Positions 25,153 to 34,645 of a stretch of 64,000 nucleotides of DNA are shown here, piece by piece. The stretch spans positions 25,442 to 89,441 of the forward strand of contig CAJOKE010000002.1 in the NCBI GenBank assembly GCA_905235225.1. Reading direction: 5' to 3'. Position 1 is the first letter of the stretch. Each line of letters starts with the position of its first letter. The notes under the pieces are model-generated. The model searched no databases, had not been told where the DNA came from, and saw nothing but the letters and a program-made list of their open reading frames with translations. The position numbers and the translations under genes were made by a program. This DNA comes from Paludibacteraceae bacterium (GTDB taxonomy: Bacteria > Bacteroidota > Bacteroidia > Bacteroidales > Paludibacteraceae).

Positions 25153-26169
25153 ATGGATAAATTCAAACAAATTCGTGCTTATCGTAATAGTTGGCTCCTA
25201 CCGTTAACTGATTGCCTTTTCACTATGCCGTGGCTGCACACCTTGGTCTGGCGTAAAACGAAAGGCATTAAACTGTCGTACCTTCAAATTGATGGGAAAA
25301 CAGAATCAGAAAGCCGGAAAATCATTGAACAGGACATAAAGCACGGCGCATTCTTTATGACTAACCATCGCGACATCGTTCTGGACGCTTCTTGGGTTAC
25401 TATGCTCCTTCACGGGCGTTATTTCAAACGCCCATATGTCGGCATTGGAGATAATCTGCTCGTTAAATGGTATGTCGAATTTGCTTTCCGCTTTAACCAC
25501 GGCTTTATTGTTAGGCGGCAAGGTGGACCCCGCGAAATTCTGCAAAACTCGCTTCTGCTCTCCGAGTACATACAATATCTCCGTAAACACAATAAATCCA
25601 TTTGGCTTGCACAACGGGAAGGAAGGGCTAAAGATAGCAACGATAGAACACAACCCGCTGTCCTTAAAATGCTCACCCTGACTGCCGATAAGAATTTGAC
25701 ATTCATCGACCAGGTCAAAACACTAAATATCTGCCCTATTTCTTTGTCGTATGAATATGACCCCTGCGACTATCTCAAAGCAGCAGAAATGCAACTGAAA
25801 AGGGACAACCCTGACTGGAAAAAAAGCAAACAGGATGATGTAAAATCCATGCTTACCGGTTTGAGAGGGAAAAATGGACATGTAGTCTTCCGAATGACAC
25901 CAAGTATCAACCACTGGATAGATGCCCATATGGAAGAACTGAATCTCATGTCTAAAAACGACCAGATACAAGCTGTTGCGGAGCAAATTGACAGACAGAT
26001 ATTTGCTGCATATGAAATCTTTCCGCGTGGCACGGAATTTGATAAATATATCGAAAGTCGCCTTGCCCTTATTGATATTCCTAATAAAGACAACGCTTTC
26101 TTAAAAGAAAAACTATACGAAATGTATTATAATCCTGTTAAAAATCATGAACAATACAAACAACATTAA
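25153..26169 (+). CDS. PlsC-like glycerolipid acyltransferase
   Basis: 338 residues. The core motif is [14 protein letters not shown], in which the His and Asp are separated by five residues, a spacing seen in a Bacteroidota subfamily rather than the standard HX4[19 protein letters not shown] follows as the FPEG-like phosphate-binding block. It probably acylates glycerol-3-phosphate or lysophosphatidate for membrane lipid synthesis. It overlaps coaD by 23 nt. Confidence 0.75.
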   Translation: MDKFKQIRAYRNSWLLPLTDCLFTMPWLHTLVWRKTKGIKLSYLQIDGKTESESRKIIEQDIKHGAFFMTNHRDIVLDASWVTMLLHGRYFKRPYVGIGDNLLVKWYVEFAFRFNHGFIVRRQGGPREILQNSLLLSEYIQYLRKHNKSIWLAQREGRAKDSNDRTQPAVLKMLTLTADKNLTFIDQVKTLNICPISLSYEYDPCDYLKAAEMQLKRDNPDWKKSKQDDVKSMLTGLRGKNGHVVFRMTPSINHWIDAHMEELNLMSKNDQIQAVAEQIDRQIFAAYEIFPRGTEFDKYIESRLALIDIPNKDNAFLKEKLYEMYYNPVKNHEQYKQH

Positions 26170-26614
26170 ACGCGCTATTTTTCCGGGATCTTTTGATCCT
26201 TTCACCATTGGACATTATGACATAGTTAAACGCGGACTCGGTATCTTTGATGAAATCGTTATCGGTATTGGTCGTAATGCAACTAAAAAAGAAACTTTCC
26301 CTATTCGTGAACGTGAAGAGGCTATTCGGAAAATATTCAAAGACGAACCCCGAATCTCAGTTCAGATATACGATTGTTTGACCGTGGACTTCGCTCGCGA
26401 AGTGAATGCGCAGTTCATTTTGCGTGGCGTTCGCTGCGTACAGGACTTCGAATATGAGCGCAACATGGCGGAAGCCAACAAAAGTATCGGTGGAATCGAG
26501 ACTATTTTACTCTACACTCGTCCTGAATATGCTCATATTAGTTCCACCTTGGTACGCGATTTGTATTCATATAACAAAGATGTAAGTGCCTTTGTTCCTA
26601 ACCACCTGCACTAA
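26147..26614 (+). CDS. coaD: Phosphopantetheine adenylyltransferase
   Basis: 155 residues, the usual length. Catalyses the ATP-dependent conversion of 4'-phosphopantetheine to dephospho-CoA. The nucleotidyltransferase motif is [16 protein letters not shown] (TxGH), and [18 protein letters not shown] and [18 protein letters not shown] are family-specific. Confidence 0.96.
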   Translation: MNNTNNIKRAIFPGSFDPFTIGHYDIVKRGLGIFDEIVIGIGRNATKKETFPIREREEAIRKIFKDEPRISVQIYDCLTVDFAREVNAQFILRGVRCVQDFEYERNMAEANKSIGGIETILLYTRPEYAHISSTLVRDLYSYNKDVSAFVPNHLH

Positions 26615-26615
26615 T

Positions 26616-28196
26616 ATGCGATACACTGCTATTCTTTGTGCGACAGTAATAATGTCCGTTTCTGCCTTCGCACAACAAAAAACGACAAGAATTGACCGTT
26701 CGTTGACTATCTTCAATGATGTTATGCGGCAATTGGATATCAATTACGTTGATACACTCAATTACGAAGACATCATTGAAACTGCTATTAATCAAACTTT
26801 AAGAAAGGTTGATCCTTACACGGTTTATTATCCCAAAAAGAAAGATAATGACCTGCGGATGTTGACTACCGGAAAGTACGGTGGAATCGGTGCAATCATA
26901 CAATTACGGGAAATAGAAAATGCCAAAAGTAAGGATGAAACGCAGATTATTATTGCCAATCCGTATGAAGGCAAACCGGCACAACGGAACGATGTTCTTG
27001 CCGGGGATGTCATCTTGGCTGTAGATGGCGTTTCAACCAAAGGCAAACAGGTTTCGGATGTCAGCAATCTGCTCAGGGGTATCCCCGGCTCCATAGTTAA
27101 ATTGGAGTTACTACGTGACGGACAACAAATTACACGCGAATTCCCCAGAGAGGACATTCGTATGGAACCAGTTGATTATTATACCTCATTTAAGACCAAG
27201 GACAATAAATCTGTTGCCTACATTGCTTTTAATGAGTTTACAGAAGGTTCTGCTGCCGATTTTCTTAAAGCACTTAACACATTGACAACGCGCGACCACT
27301 CTACCGGCTTGATTTTGGATCTGCGTGGTAATGGCGGAGGTATTATTGAAGAAGCCATCCGCATCGTTTCCAATTTTGTACCAAAAGGGACAATGGTTGT
27401 TGAGACAAAAGGACAGATTGCCATTTCAAATCATACCTATACTACAACTACTGACCCTGCCTACCCTAACCTTCCCATGGTCATTATGGTGGATAAAAAT
27501 TCTGCATCGGCAGCTGAAATTGTTAGCGGAGCTTTGCAAGACTTGAAACGCGCAAAACTGGTCGGACAACGCACATTTGGAAAAGGATTGGTTCAAAATG
27601 TCAGACCTATTGCTTACGATGGACATTTGAAAGTCACTACAAGCAAGTATTATCTCCCTTCTGGTCGCTGTATTCAGGCTATTGATTATTCCGAAATACA
27701 GAAAGGAAATAAACTCAAAAAAGATACAGCAGGTGGTATCTTACCTGATATTGTACTCAATGACTCGGCTAAAGTGGATGTAACCTATGCACTTTATACA
27801 AAACACATGTTCTTTGACTACTCGGTTTTGTATTATCGCTCACACGACAAAGTGGATCTTCCTGAAGATTATGTCGTTTCAGATGAGACCATTGAAGACT
27901 TCTGCCGGTTCCTCGAAACAAAAAACTTTACGTATGAAACTGAAACAAGCAAATTCTTCCATGATATGATGGAAATGGCTAAAAATGAGGATATTGACTC
28001 TACAACTCTTGCCCGGCTTAAAGAACTGGAGCCGCAACTCAAACCGTCATTCCAAGACGCAATCAAACGTAATGTCGATGAAGTAAAGGAATTATTAGGA
28101 GCTGAAATTATGGAGCGTTATTATTTCCAGAAAGGAAGAATTGCTTATCTGCTTCGATTTGACAAGGAACTCAAACGCGCTCTTGAAGAGTTTTAG
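26616..28196 (+). CDS. C-terminal processing peptidase, S41 family
   Basis: 526 residues from the ATG at 26616; a longer frame from 26586 would overlap coaD without adding a signal. Signal peptide MRYTAILCATVIMSVSAFAQ. A PDZ domain at about 90-170 (GGIGAIIQL, VLAGDVILAVDGVSTKGK) precedes the S41 protease domain with GLILDLRGNGGGIIEE, the catalytic Ser in NSASAAEIVSGAL and the Lys in RTFGKGLVQNV. It is a periplasmic tail-specific protease (CtpA/Prc type). Its last 26 nt overlap the end of pnuC on the other strand. Confidence 0.92.
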   Translation: MRYTAILCATVIMSVSAFAQQKTTRIDRSLTIFNDVMRQLDINYVDTLNYEDIIETAINQTLRKVDPYTVYYPKKKDNDLRMLTTGKYGGIGAIIQLREIENAKSKDETQIIIANPYEGKPAQRNDVLAGDVILAVDGVSTKGKQVSDVSNLLRGIPGSIVKLELLRDGQQITREFPREDIRMEPVDYYTSFKTKDNKSVAYIAFNEFTEGSAADFLKALNTLTTRDHSTGLILDLRGNGGGIIEEAIRIVSNFVPKGTMVVETKGQIAISNHTYTTTTDPAYPNLPMVIMVDKNSASAAEIVSGALQDLKRAKLVGQRTFGKGLVQNVRPIAYDGHLKVTTSKYYLPSGRCIQAIDYSEIQKGNKLKKDTAGGILPDIVLNDSAKVDVTYALYTKHMFFDYSVLYYRSHDKVDLPEDYVVSDETIEDFCRFLETKNFTYETETSKFFHDMMEMAKNEDIDSTTLARLKELEPQLKPSFQDAIKRNVDEVKELLGAEIMERYYFQKGRIAYLLRFDKELKRALEEF

Positions 28197-28860
28197 ACCA
28201 ATGTATATATCCGTATATACAATTTACACACCAGAATATATGCTGGGCAAACAGACAATAATCACCTGCCAGCGCCCACAGAACAACATATAGTACATCT
28301 ATTAGGAACCATATATACCATTGTTCTCTGTATGCAAGAATCATTAGTACCTGCGCCAATAACGCAGGTACTGTTGTAAATGCGTCTAAATACGGCTGGG
28401 AATCATTCGTAAAATGCGATAGACATAATCCCGTAATATAGGAGCATACAATTAATAAAACAGACATTATCGCAATAAATCGCATTGATAAATGACGGGT
28501 GGGCACGGATTCGGCAATATCCTTGTTATCATCTTTTAAACGTTTCCGCCATACATAGACTCCGTATATTTGTGTTATAAAGTAATAAGCATTTATGGCA
28601 AGCGTACCATACAACGACTCCTTATAACAGATATAACTATATGTTAGTATTTGAGCAAAACCAAAAGCAAAAGTCAGAATATTTCCTTGTGAACACAATA
28701 TAACAGAGCATATGCCTAATAACCCGCAGACGAGAGACAACGCCGTTTGCTTAGTAATTAAAAATGTAACTACCTGTACGCTCATGCCGACAATTAGAAA
28801 TGCCCACATAAACGCATTGTCACGGGTAAGGATTTTATTTCTTCTTGCTTTCTGCTGCAT
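28171..28860 (-). CDS. pnuC: PnuC-family nicotinamide riboside transporter
   Basis: 229 residues with about seven transmembrane helices. The family signatures are NILTFAFGFAQILTYSYIC, YFITQIYGVYVWRKR and WYIWFLIDVLYVVLWALAG near the C-terminus. PnuC facilitates uptake of nicotinamide riboside or, in related forms, thiamine or riboflavin; no riboswitch is evident upstream, since the start lies within the preceding gene (26-nt overlap). It overlaps the ctpA-like gene tail to tail by 26 nt. Confidence 0.87.
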   Translation of the reverse strand: MQQKARRNKILTRDNAFMWAFLIVGMSVQVVTFLITKQTALSLVCGLLGICSVILCSQGNILTFAFGFAQILTYSYICYKESLYGTLAINAYYFITQIYGVYVWRKRLKDDNKDIAESVPTRHLSMRFIAIMSVLLIVCSYITGLCLSHFTNDSQPYLDAFTTVPALLAQVLMILAYREQWYIWFLIDVLYVVLWALAGDYCLFAQHIFWCVNCIYGYIHWSKTLQERV

Positions 28861-30736
28861 CCTTTAACAACTCCTGAGGTTTACTGTCTAATTGAGGTAT
28901 AGCTGTATAATCGAATGTTTCTTCGAAATCCCAATTGGCACGTAGCGATAATTTGGAAGGGAAATAATAAACCTTCTCCGGCTGGCGATGCTTTAACCAA
29001 TCACCCGTAGTCCATTTTTCGTTACCGTCCTCATCTATAAAGAGACGTAGATAATATGTCTTGGGTTCAAGGTATTCGAATTTTGTTCCCGACTCTTCTG
29101 CCGCTAACTGCTTGACTACCTCATCTTTATCATTGAGCAGTTGTAGTACTGCCTTTGGCTCATACGGATTAAGTTTAACGGTCAGTGTCGAATATTCCTC
29201 TAACGATTTAACTTTCAATTGCATTTTGTCTGCTTTATTGCTAACACCGTATATATCATGAATAGCCGCAGAATCAAGTCTCAGTTCATACATCTTCTCT
29301 GGTTCCCACTTATATTGGACAAGCAAACTCATTTTTGCCGAATCCAACGGGATTATTGTACAAGCCAATGGTTTGTATGTCGTATCCACCCTTTGGAACA
29401 GGTGAATACTGTCAACCTCATAGTTTGAAATCGGAGTCGGACAGGTTAGAATTAGAGGATTATAAACATCAAATGTTGCCGAAGCATTCGATGAAATCGA
29501 CAATACCGGTGTTTTTTTATTCTTTTCCATCTGTGCCTTTGCCTTCTCGGATATGCGCGGCGCACGGTACACGGCAAAAACAGTATCTGTTTGTGGCACA
29601 AGGTTATACAATGAATCAGACTTTAGATATGTCATTTCAAACATTAAACTGTCCATCCTTATGGCTGCCGAATCGGTCAACCAGTAAACTAATGTATCCT
29701 TTGTCGCATTGGCTTGTAACAAAATATATTTAGTCCAGTCAATCCACGCAGAATCATTGGCGGTCGAATCAACTTCAGATGGACGTAGTGCTTTGATTTT
29801 CGGTAATTCATCTTGGGGAGCAGCAAACTGCAAACGGAAATAATGTGCTGCTTTGTCACGATAACAACGTTGGAAATAGTGCCGCTGTTTGTCTTCTTTG
29901 AAATACCATAATAGCAAACCGGACGGCTCGTAATACGTATAAGCAACAGCTTGTATTGTATCTACCTCACGTAATGCAATGGTATCTTTTCCCAAAGAAT
30001 CAAGGACTACAGCTGCCCGCCATGTTGTGTCCTGCTCTATCTCTGAATGACAAATTGGTGTAATAAGTGTATCGACAAATGCCAACCCTTCTCCCGGTTG
30101 ATATAAATAATCCCGGCTCACATCATTTAGTCCATATAACCTGTATGTCCCTTCCCGAATGTTTCTTACGGTAAAGAAACCATTACTGTCAGATTTGCCT
30201 ATGCGGGTAAATGGTATCGTCGAGAAAGCACTGTCATGTTTATTGGCGTGAATACCGGCTATCACACCTGAAATAGGATTCAGATCCTCGGCATTTACCA
30301 CATAACCATTGATTTCCAACGAATCTATATGGTCACCGGTAGAAAACGAAAGACTGTAACCGCGAAGCGGAACCTTCTCGTGAAAATCACATATTGCGTC
30401 ACCGAAATCTATAGTGTACGTAGTACTGTCTCGGGGCGGCTCGTCAAATACAAGAATTACTTTCTTTCCGATTGCCTTTACTTCAGGGGGACGTTGCTGT
30501 GGGGGAGAAATCAACACATGCTTACTGACATCGTCTAACTGCAAATATTCATCGAAATGAATCTCAATTCGTTTACCGGTGTAGTTAAGCGTTCCGCTAA
30601 CTGGTACCTCTTTTAGTACTGTCGGTGGAATCGAATCTTTTGGCCCCCCTTGTGGACCCATGCCACGGTTTGCACAACCCGCCATAGCGAGTACAAGCAT
30701 TACCCAACTACAATGTTTCAAACGTATATCCTTCAT
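28835..30736 (-). CDS. Ig-like (Big_5) domain lipoprotein
   Basis: 633 residues with a lipobox (WVMLVLAMAGCANRG), placing the acylated Cys at residue 21. The first 110 residues after it form an SbsA-type Ig-like domain (PPTVLKEVPVSGT, RIEIHFDEYLQLDD, LRGYSLSFSTGD), followed by a carboxypeptidase-regulatory-like segment (about 140-200) and a long beta-rich tail. A conserved Bacteroidota family of unknown function, likely at the outer membrane. It overlaps pnuC by 26 nt and the deacetylase gene by 29 nt. Confidence 0.82.
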   Translation of the reverse strand: MKDIRLKHCSWVMLVLAMAGCANRGMGPQGGPKDSIPPTVLKEVPVSGTLNYTGKRIEIHFDEYLQLDDVSKHVLISPPQQRPPEVKAIGKKVILVFDEPPRDSTTYTIDFGDAICDFHEKVPLRGYSLSFSTGDHIDSLEINGYVVNAEDLNPISGVIAGIHANKHDSAFSTIPFTRIGKSDSNGFFTVRNIREGTYRLYGLNDVSRDYLYQPGEGLAFVDTLITPICHSEIEQDTTWRAAVVLDSLGKDTIALREVDTIQAVAYTYYEPSGLLLWYFKEDKQRHYFQRCYRDKAAHYFRLQFAAPQDELPKIKALRPSEVDSTANDSAWIDWTKYILLQANATKDTLVYWLTDSAAIRMDSLMFEMTYLKSDSLYNLVPQTDTVFAVYRAPRISEKAKAQMEKNKKTPVLSISSNASATFDVYNPLILTCPTPISNYEVDSIHLFQRVDTTYKPLACTIIPLDSAKMSLLVQYKWEPEKMYELRLDSAAIHDIYGVSNKADKMQLKVKSLEEYSTLTVKLNPYEPKAVLQLLNDKDEVVKQLAAEESGTKFEYLEPKTYYLRLFIDEDGNEKWTTGDWLKHRQPEKVYYFPSKLSLRANWDFEETFDYTAIPQLDSKPQELLKDAAESKKK

Positions 30737-31325
30737 TTCGCAAATAGGCTATCACTTGGGGAATTGCTGCCAACATCCGCTCATTCGATTTTAGCGAATC
30801 ATGAAAATTGATGATACTCCCGTTACGAACGTGTTTCTTTATAATGGAAACCATTGTATCCGTCGAATAATGGGCATCATAATCATGCGTTAGCACATCC
30901 CAAAGCACAATTTTATATCCTGCAGCTGATAGAGCTTTCTTTTGTTTGAAAGTTATTCTGCCGTATGGCGGACGGAAAAGATCCGTGCCATTCAACACTT
31001 TATCCGCCATTACGACATTATTCATATACTCTATCGTTGAATAATTATACCCTTTTAGGTGATTGTAAGTATGATTTCCCACCCTGTGTCCCTCTCTCAC
31101 AACACGCTGTAGCAAATGCGGGTACTTGGTTGCATTCTCACCAACCATAAAAAACGTGGCACTTACCTGCTCACGTTTTAGAATATCAAGCAACTGCGGC
31201 GTGACATCTGGTATTGGACCGTCATCAAAAGTCAAATATACAACTTTACGACTCTGGTCGCCCCGCCACATCACGCCGCGGTACATGCGTTGTAACCAAC
31301 TCGGTATTTGGTACATTAAGGCCAT
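30708..31325 (-). CDS. Polysaccharide deacetylase (NodB domain, CE4)
   Basis: 205 residues. CE4 motifs are visible: MT1 VVYLTFDDGPIPD (the Asp pair), MT2 HRVGNHTYNHLKG (HxxxH metal ligands), MT3 DLFRPPYGRITF and a late LWDVLTHDYD/INFHDS segment. No cleavable signal peptide is obvious. The enzyme would remove N- or O-acetyl groups from peptidoglycan or a surface glycan. It overlaps the ROK kinase gene by 10 nt. Confidence 0.88.
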   Translation of the reverse strand: MALMYQIPSWLQRMYRGVMWRGDQSRKVVYLTFDDGPIPDVTPQLLDILKREQVSATFFMVGENATKYPHLLQRVVREGHRVGNHTYNHLKGYNYSTIEYMNNVVMADKVLNGTDLFRPPYGRITFKQKKALSAAGYKIVLWDVLTHDYDAHYSTDTMVSIIKKHVRNGSIINFHDSLKSNERMLAAIPQVIAYLRNEGYTFETL

Positions 31326-32272
31326 GCCAAGGCACTTGCACCTAATACAGCGGCATCTGCCTCTTTTAAGTCAGAGAACGCCACCTTAACCTTGTCACGC
31401 CACAAGGGCAGAACATTTTCATTCAGGGCTTTCACCACTGGATCAAGAATCCAATGTCCGCTCTTTGCCAATCCGCCGAAAAGTATAATGGCTTCTGGTG
31501 CACTGAATTCCACAAAATCTGCTAATTTGCGGCCAAGGATTGTACCGGTATAATCAAATATTTCTTTTGCAACAGAATCTCCCTGTTCGGCTGCATCATA
31601 TACATCCTTAGATGTGATATTATTGACATCCAAATCACGCAAAACGGTTTTCTTTTTGGACGATGTCACAATTTCTTTTGCTGTACGGGCTACTCCTGTT
31701 GCTGAGCAATATGCTTCCAGACACCCTTTCTTACCGCAATTACATTGGCGGGCATCTTTGTCATAAGATACTGCCGTATGCCCCAATTCACCGGCAAATC
31801 CGTCATGACCATACACAACCTTGCCGTCTATGACTATACCGCTGCCGACACCAGTACCAAGAGTTATCATGATAAAGTTTTTCATGCCCTTGGCTGCACC
31901 ATAAGTCATCTCACCCATTGCTGCTGCATTGGCATCGTTGGTAATCTTACACGGTAATCCGAATTTTGTAGTCATTAATTCCGCAAATGGCACATACGCC
32001 CCCCATGGCAGGTTCATCGCACCTTGGATAGCACCGGTATAATAGTTCCCGTTCGGCACACCCGCACCAATTCCGCGAAACATATCAAAACCGCCAACTG
32101 GCTCTACGATTTTCTCTGCTTCTGCATACAATGCGTCAATGTAATCGTTGATTTTCGGATACTGTTGCGTCTTGATTGACGTACGAGCTAACACATGACC
32201 ACGCGCGTCCACAATACCAAGAACGCTGTTGGTGCCTCCCATATCGAGGCCGAGTACATAAGGTTTTTCCAT
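31316..32272 (-). CDS. ROK-family glucokinase
   Basis: 318 residues. The ATP-binding LGLDMGGTNSVLGIVD opens the protein, ITNDANAAAMGE carries the catalytic Asp, and the ROK zinc motif is CNCGKKGCLEAYCS. TLGTGVGSGIVIDG is the second phosphate loop. It phosphorylates a hexose, probably glucose, although ROK members include N-acetylmannosamine and other sugar kinases. Twenty-four nt separate it from cdsA upstream. Confidence 0.88.
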   Translation of the reverse strand: MEKPYVLGLDMGGTNSVLGIVDARGHVLARTSIKTQQYPKINDYIDALYAEAEKIVEPVGGFDMFRGIGAGVPNGNYYTGAIQGAMNLPWGAYVPFAELMTTKFGLPCKITNDANAAAMGEMTYGAAKGMKNFIMITLGTGVGSGIVIDGKVVYGHDGFAGELGHTAVSYDKDARQCNCGKKGCLEAYCSATGVARTAKEIVTSSKKKTVLRDLDVNNITSKDVYDAAEQGDSVAKEIFDYTGTILGRKLADFVEFSAPEAIILFGGLAKSGHWILDPVVKALNENVLPLWRDKVKVAFSDLKEADAAVLGASALAWP

Positions 32273-32296
32273 ACTATTATGATTTAATAAAGTTTG

Positions 32297-33127
32297 TTAG
32301 AGCAATATTATAAGGAGTACCACAACTGGAGTTGCCAGCAACAGACTGTCAAATCGGTCCAAGACACCACCATGACCGGGCATAAAGCGACCGGAATCCT
32401 TGACTCCAAGGGTTCGTTTCATTAGGCTTTCCATCAAATCACCTAAAGTACCTGCGACTGCAATCATTAACGCAAATATCAAAGCATCCATCAAAGGATG
32501 AGACCAGTCTGCAAACCACCCTGCTCTGTAATAGATATAGCCTGCAAGGAGTGCAAATGCAAAACCGCCAAACAATCCTTCCCAACTTTTGGCAGGAGAT
32601 ACACGAGGGAACATTTTATGGTTGCCGTTCTTACGTTTGGCGGTTAAACAGCCTATACAATAGGCTCCTGTATCATTTACCCATATTGTTATGAATAGTG
32701 CCAAAAGAATAAACTTTGACTTATCTAATACCACATTCATTAACGCAAAAGGAACGGCTATCATTACCTGGGAAACAAGAATTGAACCCCATTCTTGAAT
32801 AGGATTCTTTTCCTTCAGCCATAATTCGGAGAGTATCAGCACCATTAGCAAAATAACATATGCGACCTGAATCCACATCATTTGTCCTATGTGAAGACAA
32901 TCTGCATTAAACATCAGCCAAATTATAGCAAACAATAAACCACCGGCAAGCATAGATCCTACACGGACAAAACAGGATGTATGTAACAAAACATGTTGCT
33001 CACGGACAGCTAACATACTAACACACATGAACAATACTCCGAAAAATATCGGATGAACTAAAATGCTCGATACCACAAGAGCTACATAAACTGCTCCGGA
33101 TAGCGTTCTTTGCCAAAATGAACTCAT
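32297..33127 (-). CDS. cdsA: Phosphatidate cytidylyltransferase
   Basis: 276 residues from the ATG at 33127; a GTG three codons earlier (33136) is also in frame. About eight transmembrane helices end in the CdsA signature LGVKDSGRFMPGHGGVLDRFDSLL. NDTGAYCIGCLTAKRK and SPAKSWEGLFGGF are further family blocks. It makes CDP-diacylglycerol for phospholipid synthesis at the inner membrane. Confidence 0.93.
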   Translation of the reverse strand: MSSFWQRTLSGAVYVALVVSSILVHPIFFGVLFMCVSMLAVREQHVLLHTSCFVRVGSMLAGGLLFAIIWLMFNADCLHIGQMMWIQVAYVILLMVLILSELWLKEKNPIQEWGSILVSQVMIAVPFALMNVVLDKSKFILLALFITIWVNDTGAYCIGCLTAKRKNGNHKMFPRVSPAKSWEGLFGGFAFALLAGYIYYRAGWFADWSHPLMDALIFALMIAVAGTLGDLMESLMKRTLGVKDSGRFMPGHGGVLDRFDSLLLATPVVVLLIILL

Positions 33128-33185
33128 AACAAACACGAGGTTTACAACGTTTTATGACTCCAATTCCTATTTTTTTCAAAAATTT

Positions 33186-33221
33186 CTTGCAAAGGTACAA
33201 AAAAAACACTACCTTTGCAAA
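33186..33221. promoter_or_regulatory. Overlapping divergent promoters for cdsA (-) and the gene at 33247 (+)
   Basis: Minus strand: TTTG (33221-33218), 20-nt spacer, TACCTTTG (33197-33190). Plus strand: CTTG (33186-33189), 20-nt spacer, TACCTTTG (33210-33217). The plus -7 box abuts the minus -33 box and each promoter lies within the other's footprint, so both cannot be occupied at once. Predicted starts are near 33183 (-) and 33224 (+). Confidence 0.75.
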
Positions 33222-33246
33222 TTATTTTGAAAATTTATTGAAATTT

Positions 33247-33594
33247 ATGCTTTCTGAAGAACAAATAATGAGTCCGGACGAACTGGAACAAGTCGAATAC
33301 ATGTGGAATCTGATTCCCGATCAAGATCGCGCAGGAATGACTAAGGGAGACATCCTGTTTGTTCTTGATGTTATGGATGACTTCCTCGCTGATAAGGGAT
33401 TACTGGTGTTTGACGAGGCAACTGGAGATGCCACATATTTGGATGGCGATATCGATGAAACCGAGCAATTGGATTATATCCGCAAAGCGGTTAAGGAAGA
33501 CGGTCGTACCCTGACTGATGTACAAATTCAGTTGATTATGGATGCCGAAATCCAATATGGTGTTGCACAAGGTTATTATGAGGAAGAAGATTAG
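33247..33594 (+). CDS. Conserved acidic protein of unknown function
   Basis: 115 residues from the ATG at 33247, chosen because the promoter at 33186-33217 starts transcription near 33224, inside the longer frame that opens at 33154. The product is very acidic and all helical (MSPDELEQVEYMWN, DILFVLDVMDDFLADKG, LTDVQIQLIMDAEIQYG). It resembles small acidic Bacteroidales proteins of unknown function. Its stop overlaps the GTG start of the glycosyltransferase gene (TAGTG), so the two are translationally coupled. Confidence 0.75.
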   Translation: MLSEEQIMSPDELEQVEYMWNLIPDQDRAGMTKGDILFVLDVMDDFLADKGLLVFDEATGDATYLDGDIDETEQLDYIRKAVKEDGRTLTDVQIQLIMDAEIQYGVAQGYYEEED

Positions 33595-34640
33595 TGAAAT
33601 GTAGCGTCATCATATTAAACTGGAACGGGGCGAATGTTCTTAAACAATTTCTACCGAATGTTTTAACCTTCACTGATAGCCCTGATTTTGAAGTTATTGT
33701 TGCTGACAACGGTTCTACCGACAATTCTATTGATGTCATACAGCAAATCAATACGGAAATTTTAACACAAGGCATTTCCCAACCGGCACGTATCTTCGAA
33801 TATGAACAGAACTATGGTTTTGCAGAAGGATACAATCATGCTATTTCACAAGTTGATAGCGAATACGTCGTGCTGCTTAATTCAGATGTAGAGGTTACCA
33901 AAGATTGGCTTTCCCCACTGATTGCTTACATGGACCGTCATCATGAGGTGGCGGCTTGTCAACCAAAAATCCTTTCATGGCGTTCGAAACAGGCAAAAGA
34001 GCATCCCGTCAAATTCGAACATGCCGGAGCTGCCGGTGGGCATATTGACTACCTTGGATACCCGTTTTGCCGGGGGCGCATGATGGATTATGTTGAGGAC
34101 GATCATGGACAATATAATAAAACCGAAACATGTTTTTGGGCTTCCGGAGCATGTATGTGTGTCCGCACAGAGGTATATAAGGCACTTGGTGGTCTTGACA
34201 AAGGTTTTTTTGCCCACATGGAGGAAATTGATTTATGCTGGCGCATGAATTTACGTAGTTGGTGGGTCGCATGCGTGCCGCAGTCTGTTGTTTATCATGT
34301 TGGGGGAGCGTCCTTGAACTATGGTAATCCCAGAAAGACATACCTTAATTTTCGCAACAATCTATTGATGCTGTATAAAAATGCGTCACCTTCACACTTG
34401 TTTTGTCTTCTTATCACACGTCCGGTGTTGGATTTTGCCGCTGCAATGAACGATCTCGTACATGGTCGTGTTCGTAATGCCTTTGCTATCATACGGGCAC
34501 AATGGGCGTTTTTGTTCCTTATACCTAAATACATGCCTGTGCGCAGAGAGAATCGACGCCACGCAACGGTCAAAGACATGCTAACTATATCCCGACGCAG
34601 TATTGTGTGGGATTTCTACATTCGTCATCTGAAGAAATAA
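33594..34640 (+). CDS. Family 2 glycosyltransferase (rhamnosyltransferase-like)
   Basis: 348 residues beginning at a GTG that overlaps the upstream stop. GT2 motifs: SVIILNWNGANVL, VIVADNGSTDNSID, YVVLLNSDVEVTKDWL (the DxD-equivalent) and GFFAHMEEIDLCWRMN. The C-terminal half has YHVGGASLNYG and a hydrophobic segment. Similar enzymes add rhamnose or related sugars to surface glycans. The acceptor is unknown. Confidence 0.88.
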   Translation: MKCSVIILNWNGANVLKQFLPNVLTFTDSPDFEVIVADNGSTDNSIDVIQQINTEILTQGISQPARIFEYEQNYGFAEGYNHAISQVDSEYVVLLNSDVEVTKDWLSPLIAYMDRHHEVAACQPKILSWRSKQAKEHPVKFEHAGAAGGHIDYLGYPFCRGRMMDYVEDDHGQYNKTETCFWASGACMCVRTEVYKALGGLDKGFFAHMEEIDLCWRMNLRSWWVACVPQSVVYHVGGASLNYGNPRKTYLNFRNNLLMLYKNASPSHLFCLLITRPVLDFAAAMNDLVHGRVRNAFAIIRAQWAFLFLIPKYMPVRRENRRHATVKDMLTISRRSIVWDFYIRHLKK

Positions 34641-34645
34641 TCGGA

